9,756 nt of DNA, taken from assembly GCA_021298045.1 (NCBI GenBank), contig JAJTHY010000075.1, forward strand, positions 1-9,756. The letters are read 5' to 3'. The translations under genes and the position numbers were made by a program. This document shows positions 1 to 7,152 of the stretch, piece after piece. Below the pieces are notes generated by a model that was given only the letters and a program-made list of their open reading frames with translations, made no database searches and had not been told where the DNA came from. Numbering within the stretch: position 1 is the stretch's first letter; every line of letters begins with the position of its first letter. This DNA is from Candidatus Jidaibacter sp. GTDB taxonomy: Bacteria; Pseudomonadota; Alphaproteobacteria; Rickettsiales; Midichloriaceae.

Positions 1-2
1 CT

Positions 3-878
3 AACAACTTTGGAGTAGACTATTACACAGTGTGGCACTATGATCATCAGTCAATATGCCTTAAACCTTGGAACCTGATAATCTTCCAGGACTCTATCTG
101 CGATTTCTACAGTGCTTTATATTATGCCATTAAACATATTGAACTGGTAGACATAACCGCGATAGGATATATTGAACAAGTGGTTTTAGTTATAATAGGG
201 GTTCTGTACTTCAAAGAGCAAGCTACAGTTGCAAAAATTTTGGGTATACTTCTGAGTTTTGCTGGGGCTATCTTAGTTGTCAATCCATCTATAATAGATT
301 TCAGCTCAACCGCTCCTACAAAAATGTTCGCTAACATCAACCCATATTACATGTTCGTATTCATGTCTATCGGATTTTGGGCTAGTAATTGTACGGTAAT
401 AAAGATATTAGGTAAAACAGAAAAAACCAAAGTGCAGTTATTTTATGTCTTGCTGTTTTCTTGTATAATTGCTTTTCCATTGGCATTCATGAAATGGCAA
501 ACCGTAGCAAATATTGGAGTGGTGCAGATTAGATATCCTTATGAGATGCTTTCATTAGATGGGCTCGGCCTGAATTTATCGCACATTAAGTATTTAGTGC
601 TTCTAGCTGTTTGTTACTTTACACATAGCATTGCTTTCTTCAAAGCTTTAAAGTATGCTGATCTTTCTACTGTTATTCCATTTGATTATAGTAGATTAGT
701 TTTTGCGGGTATCTTGGGCCTATTGTTATTTGGAGAAACCCCAGAGCTTGGATCTTACATTGGATATGCGCTCATAGTTTCTTCTGGCATATATTTAATT
801 AGGTCTGAGGCCAAGCGCCGCAAAAAGATAAAAGAATTTGAAATTAAGAAGTTAGAGTCTGAATATGAGCACTCCTAA
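3..878 (+). CDS. DMT-superfamily (EamA) permease, 5' end cut by window edge
   Basis: Inner-membrane drug/metabolite transporter; substrate not readable from sequence. The frame is open from base 3 with no stop, so the gene probably begins upstream. The GTG at 30 is not a convincing start because an EamA protein should have about 100 more residues before this point. Visible are the end of the first EamA half (a YFKE motif followed by a hydrophobic stretch ending VVNPS, matching FYFKE...IVKPG in the next gene) and a complete second half (FWASNCTVIKILG, then PFDYSRLVF and a basic tail). It is clearly paralogous to the gene at 865 and overlaps it by 14 bp, which suggests co-translation. Rickettsial members of this superfamily include an S-adenosylmethionine importer; that function here is only a possibility. 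The Arg-Gly expected near the end of the extramembrane loop (ARG in the paralogue) reads Gln-Asp here. Confidence 0.85.
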   Translation, partial: NNFGVDYYTVWHYDHQSICLKPWNLIIFQDSICDFYSALYYAIKHIELVDITAIGYIEQVVLVIIGVLYFKEQATVAKILGILLSFAGAILVVNPSIIDFSSTAPTKMFANINPYYMFVFMSIGFWASNCTVIKILGKTEKTKVQLFYVLLFSCIIAFPLAFMKWQTVANIGVVQIRYPYEMLSLDGLGLNLSHIKYLVLLAVCYFTHSIAFFKALKYADLSTVIPFDYSRLVFAGILGLLLFGETPELGSYIGYALIVSSGIYLIRSEAKRRKKIKEFEIKKLESEYEHS

Positions 879-1812
879 AGCTGCCGTTAAAAGTAGATAT
901 AAGCCCAGCAAATCGGTCTCTGGAATATTGCTTATGATATTACATGCTATTTGCATGTCTATTTTATATGTGATGTCTAAAAACCTAACACAATCTTTGC
1001 ATCCATTTCAGGTGGCATTTCTTTATAAATTCACCATACTTTTAGCCATTACTCCTTGGTGTTTTTGGGGTGATTACAGGAAAAATATTCGTACTAGAAG
1101 AATTGGGATGCATGTAGCGCGAGGTACTTTTAGTTTGCTTGGCACAGTATGTTTTTTTATAGCTGTTTCCAATTTACCTGTTTCCAATGCCGCAGCTATT
1201 ACTTACTTAGATCATATCTTAGTAATTTTGATAGGTATCTTTTACTTTAAGGAAAAATTTACTTCTGAAAAATTTATCATGATTTTATTTGGCTTCATTG
1301 GCGCTGCGTTAATAGTAAAGCCTGGGTTTGTGGTTTTTAATAAATATTATGTTTTCTTATTTTTGGCTTTGATATTCTGGGCACTTAATTGCACTACAAT
1401 TAAGATGTTAGGCAGCACTGAGCGCACTAAAGCGCAATTGTTTTATATGATGTTGTTTTCTACAATGTTTTCCCTGCCTTTCGCACTTTACGAATGGAAC
1501 ACACTTGAAATCTGGCATTTAAAATATATATTTGTAATTGCAATTTGTTATCTGATTCATTCCGTAGCTTTCTTTAAAGCATTTAAATTTGCAGATATGT
1601 CAACGGTAATGCCGTTTGACTATACAAGGCTTGTCTTTACTGGGTTACTGGGTTACCTAATTTTGTTAGAAGTTCCCGATAGATACTCCATTATTGGATA
1701 CGGGCTAATAATAACTGGGGGTTTATACTCAATTTTTAAGGAAACTAAATTAATTAAGAAGCTTTCAGAAAGTAGGAAAAATGAGCTTGAGGCAGAGAGC
1801 GATCAAATCTAA
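865..1812 (+). CDS. DMT-superfamily (EamA) permease, complete
   Basis: A 315-residue integral inner-membrane transporter with two EamA repeats, roughly residues 18-154 and 160-293, about ten hydrophobic segments in total, which is the usual length for the family. Family-like signatures are HVARGTFSLLG (83-93), FYFKE (126-130) leading into IVKPG (150-154), FWALNCTTIKMLG (171-183), and PFDYTRLVF (250-258) before the last two helices. The C-terminal tail after residue 293 is charged and probably cytoplasmic. The ATG at 865 lies inside the end of the preceding paralogue (14-bp overlap). The next gene begins 17 bp after the stop, so the three form a likely operon. In Rickettsiales such permeases import host metabolites (an S-adenosylmethionine carrier is characterised in Rickettsia); the substrate here is unknown. 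The tandem could be two separate carriers or a heteromeric pair. Confidence 0.9.
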   Translation: MSTPKAAVKSRYKPSKSVSGILLMILHAICMSILYVMSKNLTQSLHPFQVAFLYKFTILLAITPWCFWGDYRKNIRTRRIGMHVARGTFSLLGTVCFFIAVSNLPVSNAAAITYLDHILVILIGIFYFKEKFTSEKFIMILFGFIGAALIVKPGFVVFNKYYVFLFLALIFWALNCTTIKMLGSTERTKAQLFYMMLFSTMFSLPFALYEWNTLEIWHLKYIFVIAICYLIHSVAFFKAFKFADMSTVMPFDYTRLVFTGLLGYLILLEVPDRYSIIGYGLIITGGLYSIFKETKLIKKLSESRKNELEAESDQI

Positions 1813-1829
1813 GATATGATAATTTAGTT

Positions 1830-2528
1830 ATGAAGTTACATGCGCGAAAAGTAAACCCTTCTAAACAACCTTACCCGCGCTCTTTGCTTTTTGACCTTAA
1901 AGAGCAGTTGGAATCTTTTCCTAAACCAGATATAGAGAGCAAATCTAGTTCAAAATTTAAGAGTATATTTGGCTTTATAATGCTTGCTGCGTGTTCAATA
2001 ACTCTTGCAGTACTGGCATATAATGCATTCAAATATGCAAAACATCTAACGACTATTGATGAAATCCCTTTGATCAAAGCCGATCACACCGCTGTTAAAA
2101 CAATACCAAGTGATCCTGGAGGGCAACAGGTATTGAATCAAGATAAGTTGGTGTATAATAATTTATTGGATCCTAATTTAAAAATAACAAAGAAATATAC
2201 CAATAAAATAGAGGATGATTCCGTTAACACTGACGTGCATTTAAGGGCTCCAAAACATATCGAGCGCAGCAAGGCTAAAGTTGAAGATAAACCAGCTTCA
2301 AGCCTTGGTTATGCGGAAGCGCAGCAAAAAAGTTCTGCATCGCAAAATCATGATGTATTGAGTAAAGATTCTTCTATGCAGCCTAAGTCTCTATCCTCAG
2401 AAATAATGCTAACAGAAAAGCGCAATTCAAAATTAACTCAACAACCAGAAACTAAAAAAATGCAAAATCCTTTTGACGTTCTGGATACCATCAACACCAG
2501 AACACCTAATACTAAATCCCAAAAATAA
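1830..2528 (+). CDS. SPOR-protein-like inner-membrane protein lacking the SPOR domain
   Basis: A 232-residue protein with a short basic cytoplasmic N-terminus, one membrane helix at about 47-69, and a long polar, low-complexity periplasmic tail. Just after the helix is a block with IPLIKAD (79-85), DPGG (95-98) and NQDKLVY (103-109). I recognise this block from alphaproteobacterial SPOR-domain (cell-division, denuded-glycan-binding) proteins, where it precedes a variable linker and a C-terminal SPOR domain of about 70 residues. No SPOR domain is present: the frame stops at 2528 and palindrome A begins 15 bp later. The gene is therefore either a naturally short form or one truncated when the downstream sequence was replaced. 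The start is the only ATG before the conserved region; no strong Shine-Dalgarno is visible. It lies 17 bp after the second DMT permease, probably in the same transcript. Function is inferred from the N-terminal motif only. Confidence 0.7.
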   Translation: MKLHARKVNPSKQPYPRSLLFDLKEQLESFPKPDIESKSSSKFKSIFGFIMLAACSITLAVLAYNAFKYAKHLTTIDEIPLIKADHTAVKTIPSDPGGQQVLNQDKLVYNNLLDPNLKITKKYTNKIEDDSVNTDVHLRAPKHIERSKAKVEDKPASSLGYAEAQQKSSASQNHDVLSKDSSMQPKSLSSEIMLTEKRNSKLTQQPETKKMQNPFDVLDTINTRTPNTKSQK

Positions 2529-2542
2529 TTGGACATAAGCGT

Positions 2543-2707
2543 ATATAGCTAATCCCTTATAAAATGGATACGCTAATGCTGCGCTTTTTCAATAAATTTT
2601 CACCTATTTTGCCTTTGAAATATATCTATATTCCATGCGTAAAATAGGCAAAAATTTATGAGAAAATTCTTGATTTTCGTACCAATTTTATAAGGGATTA
2701 GCTATAT
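2543..2707. repeat. Palindrome A: imperfect inverted repeat, about 165 bp, MITE-like
   Basis: Outer arms 2543-2565 and 2685-2707 are perfect reverse complements over 23 bp (core TTTATAAGGGATTAGCTA in the right arm). Complementarity continues with a few mismatches to about 2572/2679. A further inner pair lies around 2592-2622 and 2641-2659 (CCTATTTTGCC against AAAATAGGCAAAAATTTAT). The transcript could therefore fold into one long hairpin from either strand. It fills the gap between the SPOR-like gene and the convergent ankyrin-like gene, and its last base is the first base of that gene's stop codon. It may act as a bidirectional terminator, although no classical GC stem plus U-run is seen. 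It contains no coding frame of note. The core recurs in palindrome B. Confidence 0.8.
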
Positions 2708-3315
2708 CAACGCTGGTTTTGCTTTGTTGCTTCTATTGCTTTTTGGCTCTTGAGCCTTGCAGCAAAACCAACATCTTTATCTATATTCGCCTTAATGCTT
2801 TCAAAAAATACCTCTAATTTCTCGGAAACATTTTGAACTAATATGTCATCGTAATTTTGTCCTTTTATGAACGACATAAATCCCACTTTTATTCTTTCGA
2901 AAAAATTTAAGATGAAATCGGTGTTTTTTATTTTGTCCCAAAATTTGTGATCATTTGTCAAAAATCCGTTAAATATACCATCCAGTGCTGTTCCAATGTT
3001 TTCTGGAGATATTACATTATTTTTTACATCTTCTTTTAGCTCTTCTATCTTCTCATTAAAACTTTTAACAAATGATTCATAGGGTTCAATTGCTTCTAGT
3101 ATTTGAGCCTTGCCTTCCGCTGCTTTTTTTACATCTTCTGTTATTTCTGCACCTTGTTTGAGTAATAAGTTGAAAAACCTTAGGTTTCCTATTTTAGCAG
3201 AGTTCAAAAGCATCATATTTAAAATTTCTTGATCGAATGAATCGAAAAACACATCAGGTAACAAAATTGGTGAAGCTTTTCTTAAGAGCGCTTCTATTTT
3301 CGGGTCAGTAATCAT
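2707..3315 (-). CDS. Orphan protein with a single ankyrin-like unit
   Basis: A 202-residue, mostly helical, soluble-looking protein with no signal peptide or membrane segment; I do not recognise the full-length family. Residues about 34-66 (NMMLLNSAKIGNLRFFNLLLKQGAEI, in part) fit one ankyrin repeat: a small residue, then a GNL turn, an LLL helix and a GA turn. The rest is charged, with heptad-like Glu/Lys-rich helices around 75-100 and 130-175. The start codon ATG is preceded on its strand by AAAGGTGTAGC, a reasonable Shine-Dalgarno at about 5 nt. It is monocistronic: palindrome A abuts its 3' end, palindrome B lies upstream, and neighbours on both sides are unrelated. Ankyrin proteins of intracellular alphaproteobacteria are often secreted effectors; that role is conjecture here, and a degraded remnant of a longer ankyrin protein is equally possible. 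Confidence 0.75.
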   Translation of the reverse strand: MITDPKIEALLRKASPILLPDVFFDSFDQEILNMMLLNSAKIGNLRFFNLLLKQGAEITEDVKKAAEGKAQILEAIEPYESFVKSFNEKIEELKEDVKNNVISPENIGTALDGIFNGFLTNDHKFWDKIKNTDFILNFFERIKVGFMSFIKGQNYDDILVQNVSEKLEVFFESIKANIDKDVGFAARLKSQKAIEATKQNQR

Positions 3316-3375
3316 GCTACACCTTTAATCAATCATAATAACTAAGGATAGCAGCTATTGTTTAATAAACGGTTA

Positions 3376-3549
3376 ATACCAAAACCCATTCTAAACTAAA
3401 CACTTGCATCTCGCCTTGAAAAAATTTTAAGCGATAAAAAAGTCTTCAATATATTCATATTAAAGCACTTTTTTCTCTTCCCAAATTTTTCCAATACAAG
3501 CGCATCTGTCCATTTTATAAGGGTTTAGCTATAGAATGGGTTTTGGTAT
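3376..3549. repeat. Palindrome B: imperfect inverted repeat, about 174 bp, related to A
   Basis: Outer arms 3376-3393 (ATACCAAAACCCATTCTA) and 3532-3549 are perfect reverse complements over 18 bp. Complementarity resumes further in, with gaps: GAAAAAATTTT near 3418-3428 against CCAAATTTTTCC near 3481-3492, and AAAAAAGT near 3437 against ACTTTTTT near 3467. The right arm includes, at 3512-3533, TTTATAAGGGTTTAGCTA, which differs by one base from the core of palindrome A (2685-2706) and has the same orientation. The left arm carries a degraded version that lacks about ten bases. The element begins 12 bp past the nadK stop codon and ends about 60 bp before the ankyrin-like start. It may end transcription of the long - strand gene row and separate it from the ankyrin-like gene. 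Confidence 0.75.
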
Positions 3550-3561
3550 AATGCGCACCCA

Positions 3562-4350
3562 TCAAGGCATAAATTGTTCTTTGATTATACGGTCTTGGAT
3601 ATTATTTTCTTTATCAAACAGCAATTTTAATACAATATCTTTGCGTTCATAAACTTGAACCGATATTACATCGCGCACCTCATTAAAGTCTGCTACAGCA
3701 CTTACGGGGCGTTTTAAAGGATCGATAACTTCAAACAGAACTTTATTATCATGTGAAAGCAAAGCACCGCGCCATCTTCGTGGTCTAAACGGACTTATAG
3801 GAGTAATAGATAGCACATTAGACCCAAGTGGTATAATTGGCCCGTTGGCTGCGAAATTATAGGCTGTACTGCCCGCTGGAGTGCTAACCAAAACCCCATC
3901 ACATACTAGTGATGATATACGCTCTTCACCATCTACAGAAATCCTTATTTTTGCAGCTTGGTTAGTTTGTCTAAGCATAGACACTTCATTGATAGCAAGT
4001 TCAGAAGTCAATTGCCCATCTAGAGTTTTTACTTTCATTTCCAATGGATGCAGTTGAAATTGTACGGAATTTTCTAGGCGTTCAATCAGAGAATCCGGTT
4101 TATATGTATTTAACAAGAAACCCACGGAGCCTCTGTTCATGCCATAAATTGGAATGCTGCGACCTATATACCTATGCAAAACTTTTAGCATTAAGCCATC
4201 ACCGCCCAAGGCTATTATCACGTCTGGGTCTTCAAGGTCAAGGCTATTAGCATCAATAAATTGGTATCTATTGCTAAGCTCTTTATAAGCTTCCGATGCG
4301 GTTTTTGAGGAGAAATCGCATATGCAGGCTATTTTTTCAAATCTACTCAA
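3562..4350 (-). CDS. nadK: NAD kinase
   Basis: Cytoplasmic ATP-dependent NAD kinase making NADP. The 262-residue length fits the short alphaproteobacterial type. Motifs in order: GGDG (49-52, phosphate-binding loop), GMNRGSVGFL (70-79), the Asn-Glu pair at 121-122, Asp151, and the glycine-rich TPAGSTAYN (157-165) that binds NAD, followed by the all-beta C-terminal domain with Asp221. The predicted start is TTG at 4350. It overlaps the tolC stop codon (TTGA), a four-base overlap typical of translational coupling. No ATG fits, since the next in-frame candidates would remove the first strand of the fold (FEKIACICDF). It is the last gene of the sdhB-bamD-murC-tolC-nadK row, with palindrome B just downstream. 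Function is firm; the start codon is likely but inferred. Confidence 0.95.
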   Translation of the reverse strand: MSRFEKIACICDFSSKTASEAYKELSNRYQFIDANSLDLEDPDVIIALGGDGLMLKVLHRYIGRSIPIYGMNRGSVGFLLNTYKPDSLIERLENSVQFQLHPLEMKVKTLDGQLTSELAINEVSMLRQTNQAAKIRISVDGEERISSLVCDGVLVSTPAGSTAYNFAANGPIIPLGSNVLSITPISPFRPRRWRGALLSHDNKVLFEVIDPLKRPVSAVADFNEVRDVISVQVYERKDIVLKLLFDKENNIQDRIIKEQFMP

Positions 4351-5645
4351 CTGTTGTAATCAAGATTAATAGGGTCTATCTGCCCCATTACTTGAAGCAT
4401 CTGATAAACTGAAATTACTAAACTTGCTTTGGCATTTCTGTAAGTAACCTTGGCATTGAAAAGCTCGCTTTGAGCGTTTAATAAGTCAATGGTGGTGCGC
4501 GTTCCAACATTAACTTCTTCTTTTACACCTTCTAGAGCTTTCTCTGCTGCGGTTATAGCATCAAACCTAGCTTTTACAATAGACTTAGAGGTTTTATTAT
4601 TGTTCCAAACAGATATCGAAGTTTCGATAAGTTGATTTTCAATTTCTTTTTCGTCAAAATCTGCTTTTCTTGCTAAGTGTTTTTTCTCTATTATATTAGC
4701 ATATTCCCCGCCGCCTTGGAAAAGTGGAACGCTTACTTGGAGTGTGTAAGTGTTATTAGAAGCGGTTGAGCTTATATTGTTTTTATTAAGTCTGGCGATA
4801 GTCGCATTGGCGCTTACGGTTGGGAGTATTTGAGCAGCTGCAACATTAACCTGATACTTGGCATTTTTAGTGCCATATTGATAGGTTTTTAAAGTGGGGT
4901 TATTTTGCTTAGCTATCTCTATCAACTCATCAACAGTGCTTGGTAGTGCTATATTATCAATTTGTATCGCATCCATTGAGTCAAGTGGTGCTGTGCCAAT
5001 TATGTGTTCAAAATTCGCTTCAGTATTTCGCATGTTGGCATAAGCGCTTTCCTTTTGCGCTTTTGCATCAGAAAGCCTTACCTCGGCTTGTAGAACATCT
5101 GTGCGAGTGATAACTCCCGCTTCAAATCTTATTTTGGTGAACTCTAAATATTTTTCAAAAATTTCTTCATTTTGTATATTGATGTTAAAAATCTCACGAG
5201 CAGCAAGTACTCCTTCATAGGCTTGAACAGCATTTACGGTAATTGAATTAGAAACATCTTTTAACTTTTCCAGGCTGGATTCTACTATATTATTAGCTAT
5301 TTTTACTTGCGCATAACTAGAGCCTCCATTAAATAACGGTTGGCTTATGGTAGCGCCGTATTGTCTGTAGTATGGATCCCCTACAGTTGCTTTGACAGCT
5401 GGATTTTCATATTTAGTATGAGAGTTAGCATTATTCAACTTAACAGTTGGTAAAAATTCACCATATGCTTTTGGCTTTGCCATTTTGCTGGCTTCAAGAT
5501 TTTGATATTCAGCCAAAACCTTATTATTATTTTCGTGCGCCATGATCATTGCATCTTCTATGGTATAGCCTAATGCAGCCACAGGACAACTAGCAATCGC
5601 TGAACTTAAAGCAAATCTCAAAATAAATTGGATGCTGGGGCGCAT
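4347..5645 (-). CDS. tolC: TolC-family outer-membrane channel protein
   Basis: Outer-membrane factor forming the trimeric channel for type I secretion and tripartite efflux. With the ATG at 5645 it is 432 residues and begins with a signal peptide (basic start, hydrophobic core, possible cleavage after about residue 26 in PVAALG). The frame extends upstream to 5741, but that extension would run into murC and precede the signal peptide, so it is rejected. The internal duplication of two OEP repeats is plain. TISQPLFNGG (99-108) mirrors QVSVPLFQGG (303-312), and the helical motifs RFEAGVITRTDVLQAE (173-188) and NVGTRTTIDLLNAQ (379-392) also match. It starts 37 nt after the murC stop, with no strong Shine-Dalgarno, and its stop overlaps the nadK start. 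In Rickettsiales TolC serves type I export, including of ankyrin proteins in some species. Confidence 0.93.
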   Translation of the reverse strand: MRPSIQFILRFALSSAIASCPVAALGYTIEDAMIMAHENNNKVLAEYQNLEASKMAKPKAYGEFLPTVKLNNANSHTKYENPAVKATVGDPYYRQYGATISQPLFNGGSSYAQVKIANNIVESSLEKLKDVSNSITVNAVQAYEGVLAAREIFNINIQNEEIFEKYLEFTKIRFEAGVITRTDVLQAEVRLSDAKAQKESAYANMRNTEANFEHIIGTAPLDSMDAIQIDNIALPSTVDELIEIAKQNNPTLKTYQYGTKNAKYQVNVAAAQILPTVSANATIARLNKNNISSTASNNTYTLQVSVPLFQGGGEYANIIEKKHLARKADFDEKEIENQLIETSISVWNNNKTSKSIVKARFDAITAAEKALEGVKEEVNVGTRTTIDLLNAQSELFNAKVTYRNAKASLVISVYQMLQVMGQIDPINLDYNS

Positions 5646-5682
5646 CTTTTGCCAAAAACTATCTCTATCATCCCAGTTTATT

Positions 5683-7152
5683 TTAAGATTTAGTGTCAGC
5701 AACACATTTAGATAAGTTTTCCAAATTCTTCGGTAAGTCATATGCCCATTTAGTGATATTCCCTGCTCCTAAAAGTACTACAAGATCGGGGGTTTTGGCA
5801 AGTTTATTAATAACCTCTGGTAGCTTTTCTGGATTTTGCAAATAGATTGCATCTTTTTTAATATTTAATTTTACGCGCCTGATTAATTCTTGCGCATCTA
5901 TTCCCGGTATAGCTGCTTCCCCAGCTGAGTAAACATCAGCAATTATCAGCTCGTCCGCATCAGCAAAAGATTCACTGAAGTCATCCATAAGGTCATTGAG
6001 CCTAGAATATTTATGAGGTTGCATTACTGCTACAACCCTACCGCCAGTGTTATTTACTACATCACGCGCTGTGCTTAAAGTTGCTTTAATTTCAATTGGA
6101 TGGTGTGCGTAATCATCAATAATAGTAACGCCTCCCCAGCTTCCAGTTTTCGTAAATCTTCTTTTGACGCCTTCAAAAGTAGAAAAAGATTTGGCGATTA
6201 TGTCAGGGTCAATGCCAAGCTCTAAGCCTATAGCGATTGCTGATAAAGAATTGCATACATTATGTCTGCCATTCAAATGTAATTTAACGTCTTTAAGGGT
6301 ATGGAATTTCAAGTCTTTTTTACGCGCGTAACCTTGTGAGATCGCGACATCAAAAGTAGAGCCGTCAATATCTGTTCGTATGTTGATTGCGCGAATATCG
6401 GCGGACTGAGCTTCAATGCCATAAGAAATAACTTTAGTGCCTTTAATGCTTGTTCCAAGCTGGCGCACGATAGGGTGGTCGTAGCACAGAACCCCAAATC
6501 CATAAAATGGTAGATTGGTTATGAATGATCTGTAGGCAGCAATCGCATTTTCAAATGTTTGGTAATAGTCTAAATGTTCTGGATCTATATTGGTTATTAC
6601 AGCTGCATAACTAGGGACTTTAATAAAGGTTCCATCAGACTCATCAGCCTCAGCAACCAAATATTTGCCATCTCCTATGTAAGCATTGGTTTTTTTGCTG
6701 TTTATTATGCCGCCATTAATAACGGTTGGGTTTAAATTTGCTGCCTCTAATAAGCAGGCAACCAATGAAGTAGTTGTGGTTTTGCCATGAGTGCCAGAAA
6801 TAGAAATGGATTGTTTGAACCGCATTATTTCTGCAAGCATTTTGGAGCGCTGTATAATCGGTATACCAAGTTCGTGGGCACGGATAATTTCCGGGTTATT
6901 GTCTTTAACTGCAGTAGATTTAACCACCAAGGAGCAATTGTCGACATTACTAGCCGCATGGCCGAAATTTATTGAGATCCCTAAGGTAAGTAAATTGTCG
7001 GTGACATAGCTCTGAGATAAATCAGACCCTTGTACAGAGTAACCCATTGAGTGTAGAATTTCTGCTATACCGCTCATTCCAATGCCGCCAATGCCAATAA
7101 AATGGATTGTCCCTATATTTGTGGGGAAAATAGAACTTAAACAATTATTCAC
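5683..7152 (-). CDS. murC: UDP-N-acetylmuramate--L-alanine ligase
   Basis: Cytoplasmic ATP-dependent ligase that adds L-alanine to UDP-MurNAc, the first amino-acid step of peptidoglycan precursor synthesis. With the GTG start at 7152 it has 489 residues, the usual family length. Motifs in order: the Rossmann-type GIGGIGMSG (20-28), the ATP loop GTHGKTTTT (120-128), EADESD (168-173), NIDPEHLDYY (188-197), HNVCNSLSA (297-305), RRF (331-333) and DDYAHHP (346-352). All three Mur-ligase domains are intact. The frame is open further upstream, but that part lies inside bamD and precedes the natural N-terminus. The GTG has a strong AGGAG 6 nt upstream and overlaps the bamD stop by 8 bp. An intact murC implies peptidoglycan precursors are still made. 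The usual downstream neighbour murB is absent; tolC follows. Confidence 0.96.
   Translation of the reverse strand: MNNCLSSIFPTNIGTIHFIGIGGIGMSGIAEILHSMGYSVQGSDLSQSYVTDNLLTLGISINFGHAASNVDNCSLVVKSTAVKDNNPEIIRAHELGIPIIQRSKMLAEIMRFKQSISISGTHGKTTTTSLVACLLEAANLNPTVINGGIINSKKTNAYIGDGKYLVAEADESDGTFIKVPSYAAVITNIDPEHLDYYQTFENAIAAYRSFITNLPFYGFGVLCYDHPIVRQLGTSIKGTKVISYGIEAQSADIRAINIRTDIDGSTFDVAISQGYARKKDLKFHTLKDVKLHLNGRHNVCNSLSAIAIGLELGIDPDIIAKSFSTFEGVKRRFTKTGSWGGVTIIDDYAHHPIEIKATLSTARDVVNNTGGRVVAVMQPHKYSRLNDLMDDFSESFADADELIIADVYSAGEAAIPGIDAQELIRRVKLNIKKDAIYLQNPEKLPEVINKLAKTPDLVVLLGAGNITKWAYDLPKNLENLSKCVADTKS

Noticed and set aside
30..32. GTG at 30 as the true start of the first permease
   Set aside because: The frame is open to the window edge and about a third of an EamA protein is still missing upstream.
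2529..3561. Toxin-antitoxin pair, CRISPR array or complete insertion sequence around the ankyrin-like gene
   Set aside because: There is no second small frame, no regularly spaced repeats and no transposase frame; only two palindromes and one gene are present.
5646..5741. Longer tolC frame starting at 5741
   Set aside because: It would overlap murC by 59 bp and put 32 non-signal residues before a good signal peptide that starts at 5645.
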